Positions 1 through 8,321 of a DNA stretch of 16,188 nucleotides are shown in pieces; the stretch's first letter is position 1, and each line of letters starts with the position of its first letter. The stretch covers positions 1 to 16,188 of the forward strand of contig JAGHSC010000165.1 in the NCBI GenBank assembly GCA_018066065.1, in the 5' to 3' direction. The stretch comes from Candidatus Cryptobacteroides faecihippi. Its GTDB lineage: Bacteria > Bacteroidota > Bacteroidia > Bacteroidales > UBA932. Both the position numbers and the translations under genes were made by a program. The notes beneath the pieces are model-generated. The model did no database searches, was not told the DNA's origin, and worked only from the letters and a program-made list of their open reading frames with translations.

Positions 1-2128
1 GGTTCTCTCCCGTGAAGTAGATCCTGGCCTTCTCGAGGGCAATCTTGTGGATGAGCTTCTTAGGGAGGGTGTATCCGATGGTGAAGTTCTTCAGACGCAG
101 GTAGCGGACGTTCTGGAGATACCTGTCATTGACCCATGAGAGCTCACCACCGGTGGTGGAATAGGCCCTGGCCTTAGGGAAGTATGCATCAGGATGATCC
201 TCTGTCCAGACCTTGTCGACATAGAAGTTCTTAGGGATGAAGGAAGCGTAGGAGTAACCATAGGTTCCCCAGAAAGCATAGTTGAATCCATCAGGATACC
301 AGTAGTGGTTACCGGTTCCCTGGAAGAAGAGGCTGACATCGAAGTTCATGTACTCGAATCCGGCGGTAAGACCATACTGAAGGCTTGCGAGCGAGTTGAC
401 CAGGATGGTAAGGTCACCATGGTTGTCGAGTGAGCGTGAAGGAGCTTCGACCTTGTTGCCGTTTGCGTCGGTGTCGACACCATAGGTGAGGACGCCGTCG
501 CCATCGAGGTCGACGAACTTGAGGTCACCGGCCTGGAAGCCGCCTGTCATACGGTTGCTGATGTTCTGCCAGATCGGACCTGACTGAAGGTTGCACACAT
601 TGTTGATGTAGTCTGCAGCTTCCTCGTCGGATGCAAAGAGACCATCGACCTTGAATCCCCAGATGTCACCGATACGCATTCCCTCATAGTAGTCGGTGAG
701 AAGGAACTTGTCGTTGTTCTTGTACTTGGTGATGTAGGAAGCATAGTCGCTGACGGTAGCCTTCAACGAATATCCAAATGGCCTGCCGCCAAGCTGGAAC
801 TCATCCCTCCATGAGAGGGAGATTTCGTAGCCCTTGGTGCGGAGGTCGGCGGAGTTGGACTTAGGGGCATCAGCGCCATAGACTGCAGGAAGGGTCATGC
901 CATCGACAAGCATGTCCCTGGTGTCTCTGATGTAGCCTTCTGCAGTAAGGTTGAGCCTGTTGTTGAACATGCCGGCATCGAGACCGACATTGTACTGGTA
1001 GACAGTCTCCCAGGTGAGGTCACCTGCCTTAGGGTCGCCGATTCCGGCGTACTTGGACATGGTAGAACCCTCACCGAATGAATAACCTGCGAAGTCCTTG
1101 ATCGTGATCTGGCGCAGATAAGCGAAGTTGCTGACATTCTGGTTACCGAGGGAACCGAGGGAAGCCCTGAGCTTGAGGTTGTTGACAGTCTTCTTCAGGC
1201 CGCCGAACCAAGGTTCCTCGGAGATTCTCCAACCAGCGGATGCTGAAGGGAAGAAGCCCCACTTGTGACCCTTGGCGAAGCGTGAGGTACCATCGTAACG
1301 GCCTGCAGCCTCGAGGAGATAGCGTCCCTTGAAGTCATAGTTGGCACGGCCGAAGAAACCCATGAGGGCATATTCGGTCTGGCCACCGCCTACCGTCGTG
1401 ATGACATTGCCAAGTGCGTCAGGACCAACGAGGTCGAGGTCGTTGAGGGTCTGGCTGAGGAGGTTCTGTCCTGAAGCGCTGACCTTCTTCTGCTTCTGGG
1501 TCTCGACGTTCCATCCACCGGTGACGGTAAGATGGTGTGCATCTGCGAATGTGTTCTCGTAGGTAGCGAAGACGTTGGCTGCACTGTAGTTGTAGGTCGT
1601 CTGTGCCTCTGCGAGCTCGTCAAGTCCGGCACCGGTGGTGTAGTACTCGAGCTCAGCGTCAGGATACTGCCTGTAGGAGTAGTTCGTGGTGCGCTGGGTG
1701 GTGCTGTTCTGATAGAGTCTGTAGGTGTAGTTCGCAATGACCTTGAGGCTCTTGAAAGGAGTGATCTTGAGCTCTGTCGTGGTCGAGAAGTCATTCTTCC
1801 TCTGAGAGTTCCTGTCGTACTCGTCACCGAAGACGATGTGACGGCCGTTACCCACATTGTAGTTGCCGCTGATCATCGGGGTGGCATAGAGCCAGGATCC
1901 GTCAGGGTTCTTGAGAGGGAATGAGGCAAGGGCGTGTCTCGCAACATACTGGATCGCATTCTGAACGCTGCCGACTCCTACATATGAATATTCAGAGGTG
2001 TAGAATGAGGTGTTGTTCGAGAGGTTCATGTACTTGTTGAGCTTGACATCGATCTTTGAGCGCATGTTGTACTTGCCGAAGACATCCGGATTCTGCTTGA
2101 GGATACCGGTCTGCTTGTCATAACCTCC
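1..2128 (-). pseudogene. SusC/RagA-family receptor, C-terminal beta-barrel part (after frameshift, open at window edge)
   Basis: This is the barrel half of the SusC-like receptor whose N-terminal half is at 2118-3191. The frame stays open from about 2128 down to base 2 (about 709 codons) and leaves the window before its stop. It resumes with GGYDKQTGILKQN, the usual SusC sequence after the YYLS strand. Later family landmarks are GWRISEEPWF, LGSLGNQN, YNVGLDAGMFNNRL, FQGTGNHYW and, near the edge, VRYLRLKNFTIGYTLP. With the N-terminal part the protein would exceed 1,060 residues, normal for SusC. It would form a 22-strand TonB-dependent channel for a bulky ligand, usually capped by a SusD lipoprotein encoded next, here beyond the edge. 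No start belongs to this piece; the first in-frame ATG is at 2065. As written it would not be translated as part of a receptor. Confidence 0.85.
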
Positions 2129-3191
2129 TGAGATAGTACTTGACATTCTTGTTGCCTCCGCTGATGGAGACATTGTGCTGCTGAACCGGATGCTGGTCGA
2201 CGAACATCTCGTGCCACCAGTCGGTGTTGCAGTAGTAGACCCACTGGTTGCGTCCGTTGCGGAAGTCGGTGACGATCCATGGACGCTCAGGGTTCTCGGT
2301 GCGGTCGTTGACACGCGCAAGGAGCTGGCTCATGTCATAGTCAGTGTAGGTCGTGTACTTCTGGCCGCTGATTGTCTTCCAGAAGGTGTCGACCGTGAAT
2401 GCTGACCAGTAGCCTCGGTCCTCGTAGTCGGTGTTGTTGGTAGGTTCCTCCCAGCCGAATCGGCCGCTGTACCTTACCGTTGCCTTTGATTCAGTCTCAC
2501 CGTTGCCGCTCTTGGTGGTGATGAGCACGACACCATAGGCTGCACGGGCACCGTAGACTGCAGCAGCTGCTGCATCCTTGATGACTGAGATGGACTCGAC
2601 ATCGTTAGGGTTGACCCTGTCGAGAGATCCTACGGATCCGTCGATGAGAACGAGTGGAGAAGCGCCGTTGATCGAGGTGATACCACGGATGTTGAGAGAG
2701 CCGACACTTCCAGGGTTACCTGAAGAAGTGGAGACATTCAAGCCAGGTACAGATCCCTGGAGCATGTCTGTAAGGTTGTGTGTGGTCCTGTCCTTCAGTT
2801 CCTTTGAGTCCACGGAAGTGATGGCACCTGTGAGGTTGACCTTCTTCTGTGTACCGTAACCGACGACGACGGTCTCATCGAGCTGCATGGAATCCTCCTT
2901 CAGGACGACGTTGACCACCGACTGGGCTGCAGGAACGAACACCTTCTGGATCTCGTAACCCAGGCAGTTGATCTCGAGGGTCACGTCTCCTGAAGGAACG
3001 GTCAGGGAGAAGCCTCCATCCGCATCAGTGATGGCTCCGTTGGTACCGGAAGTCATGACTGCTGCACCGATGACAGGCTGCTGCTGGGTGTCCAGAATCT
3101 TTCCGGACACCTGTCTCGTCTGGGCAGAAAGACCGAACGCGGTCATCATGCTCAGGACAAGAACCGTAGCAAGAGCTTTCAAATGGTTCAT
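2118..3191 (-). CDS. SusC/RagA-family TonB-dependent receptor, N-terminal part (truncated by frameshift)
   Basis: The 357-residue piece carries the front half of a SusC-type outer-membrane receptor. A signal peptide spans residues 1-24 (hydrophobic core, cleavage after SAQ). A carboxypeptidase-regulatory-like domain follows at about 27-98 (VSGKILD start, GAITDADGGFSL turn). Next come a TonB-box-like DETVVVGYGTQKK (105-117) and the plug at about 112-228, with LNIRG, SPLVLIDG and DVESISVIKDAAAAAVYG, the SusC plug signature. The frame ends three residues past KNVKYYL, where a 2-nt loss changes YLSGGYDK to YLRRL-stop; the barrel continues in another frame down to base 2. The start lies 20 nt after the phosphoesterase stop, so the gene is probably the third of a glpT-phosphoesterase-susC unit. 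Its ligand cannot be read from sequence; the neighbours suggest a phosphodiester-containing molecule. Confidence 0.92.
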   Translation of the reverse strand: MNHLKALATVLVLSMMTAFGLSAQTRQVSGKILDTQQQPVIGAAVMTSGTNGAITDADGGFSLTVPSGDVTLEINCLGYEIQKVFVPAAQSVVNVVLKEDSMQLDETVVVGYGTQKKVNLTGAITSVDSKELKDRTTHNLTDMLQGSVPGLNVSTSSGNPGSVGSLNIRGITSINGASPLVLIDGSVGSLDRVNPNDVESISVIKDAAAAAVYGARAAYGVVLITTKSGNGETESKATVRYSGRFGWEEPTNNTDYEDRGYWSAFTVDTFWKTISGQKYTTYTDYDMSQLLARVNDRTENPERPWIVTDFRNGRNQWVYYCNTDWWHEMFVDQHPVQQHNVSISGGNKNVKYYLRRL

Positions 3192-3211
3192 AAACAGATT
3201 TGTAGTTAGAA

Positions 3212-5137
3212 TTATTGTAATTTATAGGTATTCAAGTCAAACGGCTTAGGACGCTCCATACGCTCGGTGTAGACCTTTCCGAACCTGTCGGTGACCTTGA
3301 TGGTAAGGTCGACATCCTCGTCGGAGGCAACAACCTTGAACATGTGCTTGGTCTTTACCGTAGGGAAATTAGGGCTTGCATCCTTGTTCTGGTTGTAGAC
3401 ATAGGAATTGTAGGTGAGGATGTGGAGAGGATCCTTGACCTCGACCTTCGTACATGCAAGTGACTTTCCGCCATCCTCGACCACCTCGATCTTCCATGAA
3501 GGGTCGTAGTTCCAGACATTGATGTAGACCTCATTGGACCTGCTGACCGCCGACCACTCGGAAGCGAAGGCATTCTTGTTGGCCGTGGTACCCTTTGAGA
3601 CATAGGAATCGCCCAGGGCGATGCTGTTCCTGTCATAGGTACGGAACTGGAAGTCCACCGGAGCGCCGGTTGCCTTGTACTGCCAGCTGAAGTCGCTTCC
3701 ATCCACGGTAAGGATCGTGTAGCCACCCGGCGTACCATCCTGGGAGACATGGATGCCACTGTAATAGCCTGTCCACCACCAGGTTCCGCAGACAGCGCCG
3801 GCATTGTGCTCAAAGTACTGCGCAGAGGAGCTCTTGTCGACATTGTACATGATGTGGGTGTGCCCGGTGAATATGTGAGCTTTCTGGAATTTCTTCAAAG
3901 CGTCCGTCAGATCCTGTGCGTTGGTCATCCTGTTGCCGCCGGCGTCATTGAACTGAGGGGCATGCATGGTGACAAGCACCGGAGTGGAGGCATCCACGAA
4001 TGCGAGATCCTTCTTCAGCCAGGAAAGAGCATCAGGAGCGAGGGTGCATTTGTACTGGCGGCTGGCGCTCGTTCCCTCACCGGTGTTGGTGCAGAGGATG
4101 TTGTCCAGCACGACATAGTGGACCTTTCCGATGTTGAACGAATAGTTCGTCGGACCGATGATCCTCTTGTAGTCATTGACAGTGTCGAAGTCTCCGGAAT
4201 AGTACATTGAATGGTCATGGTTGCCGATGGTGTGGAAGATAGGAAGGTTCTTCACATCATTGACGGCAAGGAGATAATGCTCCAGGTTGAAACCGTTCTG
4301 CTTCCAGTAGAGGTCCCATGACATGTCACCCAGAGAGAGTCCATAGATCTTGCCTCCTATACTGCTCACGGTGGCATTCATGTCATTGATGAAACTGCTG
4401 AACTGGCCAAGGTCATTGGTACGCTTCGCGAGATGCATGTCACCCATCACCAGCATCGTATGCTTGGTCTGATCCCCGGAAGGATAGAGGGTGAAGTCGA
4501 CTCTCTCCGCAACCTTTGCATCCTGTGAAAGATGCCTGAAGAACTGAGGGATGACTCCGCTGACATTGACTTCGTAGCCGGAAGGGATGGAGACGAACAC
4601 GTAGCCGTTCTCCTTTGCGGAGCGAAGCTGGTAGACGCCTTCTGCATTTGTCTTGACGACCTCGGCTCCATCGGAGACGACCACGCCGGAAAGCGGCTTG
4701 CCGTCACAGGACACCAGACCGTAGACCGTGCTTCCGGAAGATGGTGACACACCATCCTCGAAGAGAATCTCTACCGTGCCCATCAGAGTCTTCTTCCCAT
4801 CGCGGAGGAAGTAGACCTTGTAAGGTCCGGCCTGGAGGCCCTGCGGAAGGGAAACGGTGAAGACCGAAGATGTGACTGAAGTGATGCTGCACTCGGAAGA
4901 CTTCCCGGCACCGTCCTCCAGGACGATCTTGTCGGACGACTTCGGAGCGTTGCCGAAAAGTACCTTGAAATCCATCGACGAAGCCCCCTTCTCGAGGGTT
5001 ACCGTCGACGGAACGCTGAATTCAACTTTCCTGTCCGGCTCGGTTCCTTCCTTGCTTCCGCAGGAAGATGAAGCCGCAACCAGGCAGAGAAGGAGAAGGG
5101 AAAGTATTCTGCTGAATGTCTTCATGATGCCTGTCAT
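3212..5137 (-). CDS. secreted calcineurin-like metallophosphoesterase (probable lipoprotein)
   Basis: This is a 641-residue envelope phosphoesterase. The N-terminus has a short basic stretch, a Leu-rich core and Cys26, a probable lipidation site though the lipobox (SSSC) is loose. Residues about 38-128 look Ig/IPT-like and 136-195 resemble a carboxypeptidase-regulatory repeat (VYGLVSCDGKPLSG). The catalytic calcineurin fold runs from about 226 to 435: GDMH (D233, H235), GD (D271), GNHD (N306, H307), H392 in TMHAP and GHTH (H426, H428), so all five metal-site blocks are present. A C-terminal beta-rich domain follows, in the order MetallophosN-Metallophos-MetallophosC seen in Bacteroidota. The start ATG shares a base with the glpT stop (TAATG), suggesting coupled translation; a second ATG four codons in (MKTFSR) would give an equally good signal peptide. 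The substrate is unproven. A glycerophosphodiester or a teichoic-acid-like polymer would fit a G3P transporter next door. Confidence 0.9.
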   Translation of the reverse strand: MTGIMKTFSRILSLLLLCLVAASSSCGSKEGTEPDRKVEFSVPSTVTLEKGASSMDFKVLFGNAPKSSDKIVLEDGAGKSSECSITSVTSSVFTVSLPQGLQAGPYKVYFLRDGKKTLMGTVEILFEDGVSPSSGSTVYGLVSCDGKPLSGVVVSDGAEVVKTNAEGVYQLRSAKENGYVFVSIPSGYEVNVSGVIPQFFRHLSQDAKVAERVDFTLYPSGDQTKHTMLVMGDMHLAKRTNDLGQFSSFINDMNATVSSIGGKIYGLSLGDMSWDLYWKQNGFNLEHYLLAVNDVKNLPIFHTIGNHDHSMYYSGDFDTVNDYKRIIGPTNYSFNIGKVHYVVLDNILCTNTGEGTSASRQYKCTLAPDALSWLKKDLAFVDASTPVLVTMHAPQFNDAGGNRMTNAQDLTDALKKFQKAHIFTGHTHIMYNVDKSSSAQYFEHNAGAVCGTWWWTGYYSGIHVSQDGTPGGYTILTVDGSDFSWQYKATGAPVDFQFRTYDRNSIALGDSYVSKGTTANKNAFASEWSAVSRSNEVYINVWNYDPSWKIEVVEDGGKSLACTKVEVKDPLHILTYNSYVYNQNKDASPNFPTVKTKHMFKVVASDEDVDLTIKVTDRFGKVYTERMERPKPFDLNTYKLQ

Positions 5138-6543
5138 TACTCAGAAAGTGCCTTTTCGCTGTTCCATGGGAGGGCGCAGAGCACCATCGCAAGGACACAG
5201 CCGATTGGGAAGAGCATGAGGGCGAGATTCCATCCCGCGCTCTGGATCACGGCGCCCATGGCGATCTTTGAGACGACTGCATCGCCGAAGAGATAGCCGA
5301 AGAGACCCACGAAGCCGGCTGCGGTTCCAGCGGCATTCTTAGGAACAAGGTTCAAGGCCTGGATTCCGATAAGTGCGACAGGTCCATAGATGCAGAAGCC
5401 GATGATGATGAGGGCTGCATAGATGATGGCCTTCTGGGCTGCGACAGGATTTGCGAACATGGACGCAAGGTTTCCCGACTGCCAGTACATGAGGGCACCG
5501 ATGAGGACTACACCCATGAAGATCACATTCGGAGGGGCGCAGCGGCCCTTGAAGAACTTGGATGAGATCCATCCGCAGACGATCGTGCCGAAGATGCCGG
5601 CGTAGTTGTGGAGGGAGAATGCAAGGTTGCTCTCCTCGGCGCTCATGATGCCTTTCTCCTGGAGATAGGTAGGAGCCCAGTCACCGATGCCGTAGCGGAC
5701 CATGTAGACGAAGATGTTGGCCAGTGCGACGGCCCAGAGAAGCTTGTTCTTGAAGACATAGTCGATGAAAAGTGTCTTGAACGGAATCTTCTCGGTGTCC
5801 TTAACCTTGGACTTCACTCCAGAATAGTCCTTTCTCCAGTCGTTGACGGATGGAAGGCCGCAGGACTGAGGCGTGTCGCGGAGAAGCATCCAGCAGATGA
5901 CTGCAATGAGGATAGCCACGAGGGAAGGAAGGATGAACGTACCCTTCCAGCTCTGCTCGGCAGGGACGCCGAAAGCAACGACTGCGGACATGCCGGCTGT
6001 TGCGAGAAGACCGAGGGTACCGCTTCCGAAGGTGTGGGAAGTGTTCCAGACGGACATCTTGAAGCTTCGTTCATTCTGGGAGAACCAATGGGCCATGATT
6101 CGGCCGCATGGAGGCCATCCCATTCCGGAAAGCCATCCGACGATGAGCATCAGGGCGAACACGATCACCATGTTGAGTGCCTTGGTCTCCGGACTGAACG
6201 GAATGACACCGGTCAGGATCATTGCGAAAGCTGAAAGCAGGAGGCCGACGACAAGGAACTTCCTGGCATCGGACCTGTCCGACACACTGCCCATGATGAA
6301 CTTGCTGAAGGCGTAGGCGATGGAGACTGCAGACATCGCAACACCGACCTGAGCCTTGGTGATCAGGCCGTCGGCAATCATGCCGGGAGCAGCGAGTGAA
6401 AGGTTTTTCCTGACGAGGTAGTAGCCCGCGTAACCCAGGAATGCTCCGAGGAACACCTTGAGTCTCATTGATTTGTACGTCTTGTCGATCTTCTCTTCCG
6501 GAAGAAGCGGCTTCGGTGCCGGTGGATCAAAGAATCTTGCCAT
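5137..6543 (-). CDS. glpT: glycerol-3-phosphate transporter, MFS organophosphate:phosphate antiporter
   Basis: The 468-residue inner-membrane protein has about 12 hydrophobic segments and aligns along its length with GlpT as I remember the E. coli sequence. Shared blocks include YYLVRKN with R45, SIAYAFSKFIMGSVSDRS with K81, GMGWPPCGR, H170 in WNTSH, RDTPQSCGLP, VYMVRYGIGDWAPTYL with R283, and GTAAGFVGLFGYLFG. R45 and R283 match the two arginines that bind the phosphate in GlpT (R45 and R269 there), so exchange of glycerol-3-phosphate for phosphate is likely. The related UhpT and UhpC are less likely because the GlpT blocks match so closely. It is first gene of the unit read toward 1, starting about 50 nt after a predicted promoter, and its stop overlaps the phosphoesterase start. 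The pairing suggests capture of G3P freed from phosphodiesters outside the inner membrane. Confidence 0.93.
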   Translation of the reverse strand: MARFFDPPAPKPLLPEEKIDKTYKSMRLKVFLGAFLGYAGYYLVRKNLSLAAPGMIADGLITKAQVGVAMSAVSIAYAFSKFIMGSVSDRSDARKFLVVGLLLSAFAMILTGVIPFSPETKALNMVIVFALMLIVGWLSGMGWPPCGRIMAHWFSQNERSFKMSVWNTSHTFGSGTLGLLATAGMSAVVAFGVPAEQSWKGTFILPSLVAILIAVICWMLLRDTPQSCGLPSVNDWRKDYSGVKSKVKDTEKIPFKTLFIDYVFKNKLLWAVALANIFVYMVRYGIGDWAPTYLQEKGIMSAEESNLAFSLHNYAGIFGTIVCGWISSKFFKGRCAPPNVIFMGVVLIGALMYWQSGNLASMFANPVAAQKAIIYAALIIIGFCIYGPVALIGIQALNLVPKNAAGTAAGFVGLFGYLFGDAVVSKIAMGAVIQSAGWNLALMLFPIGCVLAMVLCALPWNSEKALSE

Positions 6544-6578
6544 TTCTATCTAACTGTTTCTATACTTTGCAAAACGAT

Positions 6579-6595
6579 TTTCCACAATCTGGAAA
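6579..6595. promoter_or_regulatory. TTTCCA-N5-TGGAAA palindrome at the predicted glpT transcription start
   Basis: Six bases are mirrored perfectly around CAATC. The site lies just downstream of the predicted glpT -7 box, where a bound repressor would block initiation; as RNA it would form a small hairpin at the 5' end of the message. Function is inferred only from position and symmetry. Confidence 0.4.
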
Positions 6596-6601
6596 GAAAG
6601 G

Positions 6602-6632
6602 CAAAATTACTAATTTCTCCTAAAAAAATAAA
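6602..6632 (-). promoter_or_regulatory. predicted Bacteroidota-type promoter of the glpT unit
   Basis: Read on the minus strand, TTTA (6632-6629) is followed after 19 nt by TAATTTTG (6609-6602). The -7 box matches TAnnTTTG fully and the -33 box matches TTTG in three of four bases, with ideal spacing. Start of transcription would fall near 6595, giving a leader of about 50 nt. It separates the glpT unit from uxaC upstream. Confidence 0.55.
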
Positions 6633-6735
6633 GTGCAGGCAACCATTTCTGTGACACATACGCAACAATTCAGTGACAATGCAATCACATCGTCACCGAA
6701 CTGGAAGGAAAGAGCCTGGAAAGGCAAGGAAAAGG

Positions 6736-8154
6736 CTAGAACCCGAAATATTCCTTGGCGTTGAAATAGGAGATGCCGCGCACCATGCGCTCCACATCGG
6801 CGATCTCGCCTGCAGGGATCCTGCCGCTGTCGACATCGCTTCCGAGGACATCGCACAGGATCCTGCGGAAATATTCATGGCGCGGGTAGCTGATGAAGCT
6901 TCGGGAGTCAGTGAGCATGCCGACGAAGCGGCTCAGCAGGCCCAGCATGCTGAGCGTGTCGATCTGGCGCCTCATGCCGACCTCCTGATCCATGAACCAC
7001 CATCCGGAGCCGAACTGCATCTTGCCAGGCACGGTGCCGTCATTGAAATTGTAGGCCATCGTCGTCAGGACGGCATTGTCCTTCGGATTGAGGCAGTAGA
7101 GGATGGTCTTGGCAAGCTTCCCTGCAGAGGCAAGACGATCGAAGAAGCGGTTGCCCGCCAGAGCCATGTCGATGTCGTGGATTGAATCGCAGCCCACATC
7201 GGGACCGACAGACTCGAAGAGCCTGGTGTTGTTGTTCCTGACCACTCCGACATGGAACTGCTGCGTCCACCCGGACTCGGCATCCATGACAGCCTGGTCA
7301 TGCATGAATATGCTGCGGTACATAGCTATCTCCTTCTTTTCGAGGCACTTCCCTGCCCTGATCTTGGCGAACACAGCCTCCACCTCGGACTCAGTGCAAT
7401 CCTCAGCATAGAACGTGTCCATCCCATGGTCCGAAAGCCTGCAGCCCATCGACTCGAAGAAGTCATGACGCTTCTGAAGGGCATCGCGGAGATCGGAATA
7501 CGTACGGATCTCCATGCCTGCAGCCTCCTCGAGGCTTGCAAGATAGGAATTGAATGCCTCAGGCGACTCGACTGCCATGGCCTTGTCAGGCCTCCATGTA
7601 GGCAGGACCTTCGTGCCGAACGGATTCTCGGCAATCTGCCTGTGCCAGCGGAGGTCATCGGCAGGGTCGTCCGTGGTGCAGACGACCTCTACATTGAACT
7701 TCCTGATCAAGGACTGTCCCCTGAACTCCGGAGTGGCAAGCTTTGCATTGCATTCCTCAAAGATCCCGCGAGCGGTCGAAGGCTTCAGGATCGTGTCTAT
7801 TCCGAAAACCCTGCTGAGCTCCAGGTGGGACCAGTGATAGAGAGGGTTCCTCATCAGGAAAGGCATCGTCTCCGCCCATTTCTCGAAAGTCTCCCACGAG
7901 CTTCTGGTGCCTCCTGTGATGTATTCCTCCGGGACACCTGCCGCCCTCATCGCCCTCCACTTGTAGTGGTCGCCGGCATGTCCGTCGACAAGCCAGAGCT
8001 GGGTGATGTCACGAAACTGGATGTTCTCTGCAATCTGCTGAGGTGAAAGATGGCAGTGGTAGTCAATGATCGGAAGCGACTCGGCACTTCCATGAAAAAG
8101 ATTGCTCGCCGTCTTGCCGGAAAGCATGAAGTCATCGTGGATGAAAGAAGACAT
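6736..8154 (-). CDS. uxaC: uronate isomerase (glucuronate/galacturonate isomerase)
   Basis: UxaC isomerises D-glucuronate to D-fructuronate and D-galacturonate to D-tagaturonate in the cytoplasm, the first step of hexuronate use. The 472 residues match the usual length of about 470. Diagnostic blocks are IDYHCHLSPQQIAENI (amidohydrolase H33-x-H35 metal site), DHYKWRAMR, NPLYHWSHLEL, CTTDDPADDL, VLPTWRPDKA, VRNNNTRLF, FGSGWWFMDQ, VGMLTDSRSFISYPRHEYFRRILC and a C-terminal FNAKEYFGF. There is no sign of damage. It is alone on its strand, divergent from grpE and 192 bp upstream of the glpT unit, which has its own promoter. The later enzymes KdgK and Eda are encoded on the other strand at 10135-11845; the reductase and dehydratase between them (UxuB/UxaB, UxuA/UxaA) are not in the window. 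Confidence 0.97.
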   Translation of the reverse strand: MSSFIHDDFMLSGKTASNLFHGSAESLPIIDYHCHLSPQQIAENIQFRDITQLWLVDGHAGDHYKWRAMRAAGVPEEYITGGTRSSWETFEKWAETMPFLMRNPLYHWSHLELSRVFGIDTILKPSTARGIFEECNAKLATPEFRGQSLIRKFNVEVVCTTDDPADDLRWHRQIAENPFGTKVLPTWRPDKAMAVESPEAFNSYLASLEEAAGMEIRTYSDLRDALQKRHDFFESMGCRLSDHGMDTFYAEDCTESEVEAVFAKIRAGKCLEKKEIAMYRSIFMHDQAVMDAESGWTQQFHVGVVRNNNTRLFESVGPDVGCDSIHDIDMALAGNRFFDRLASAGKLAKTILYCLNPKDNAVLTTMAYNFNDGTVPGKMQFGSGWWFMDQEVGMRRQIDTLSMLGLLSRFVGMLTDSRSFISYPRHEYFRRILCDVLGSDVDSGRIPAGEIADVERMVRGISYFNAKEYFGF

Positions 8155-8183
8155 GATTGGTCTTGTAAGAGTGTTATTGAATG

Positions 8184-8214
8184 CAATGATAGCATTTTTT
8201 GAGGTTTAAATCAA
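8184..8214 (-). promoter_or_regulatory. predicted promoter of uxaC
   Basis: On the minus strand TTG (8214-8212) precedes TATCATTG (8191-8184) by 20 nt. The -7 box differs from TAnnTTTG at one base. Transcription would start near 8177, about 23 nt before the ATG at 8154. The TGACAT cluster lies immediately upstream. Confidence 0.4.
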
Positions 8215-8220
8215 GGCCAC

Positions 8221-8246
8221 TGACATAATGTCATGCAATTGACATT
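8221..8246. promoter_or_regulatory. candidate operator: three TGACAT half-sites in the uxaC-grpE divergent region
   Basis: TGACAT (8221-8226), ATGTCA (8228-8233) and TGACAT (8240-8245) make two nested inverted repeats: TGACAT-A-ATGTCA, and AATGTCA-TGCAAT-TGACATT. The cluster abuts the predicted -33 box of uxaC (8212-8214). Position and symmetry suggest a dimeric regulator, possibly of hexuronate genes; the factor cannot be named. Confidence 0.45.
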
Positions 8247-8275
8247 GGCAGATAATTTGATTGAGAAGGCTCGGC

Positions 8276-8296
8276 CCGAAGGGGCAAGCCCCTCGG
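8276..8296 (+). promoter_or_regulatory. hairpin in the grpE leader
   Basis: AGGGG (8280-8284) pairs with CCCCT (8289-8293) around a CAAG loop, and CCG (8276-8278) pairs with CGG (8294-8296) past a bulged A. GGC 8268-8270 and GCC 8302-8304 could extend it. It lies 25 nt before the grpE start with no U-tract, so it is not a normal terminator. It may be a stability or heat-responsive leader element. Confidence 0.4.
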
Positions 8297-8321
8297 ATGA
8301 AGCCGGAAAAACACTTAGGAT

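Noticed and set aside
1390..1924. Long open frames of 155 aa (minus) and 130 aa (plus) inside the SusC barrel region
   Set aside because: They are Ser/Thr/Arg-rich or Val/Glu-rich shadows of the barrel frame, which is continuous and conserved across the same bases.
5608..6316. Plus-strand frames of 208 and 147 aa opposite glpT
   Set aside because: glpT is intact and strongly conserved on the minus strand; the opposite frames show no start signal or recognisable family.
7252..8046. A 264-aa plus-strand frame opposite uxaC
   Set aside because: Antisense shadow produced by the high-GC codon bias; uxaC matches its family along the whole length.
8252..8259. ATAATTTG as a -7 box for grpE
   Set aside because: It misses the TA of TAnnTTTG and no TTG lies 19-21 nt upstream; the true grpE promoter was not identified.
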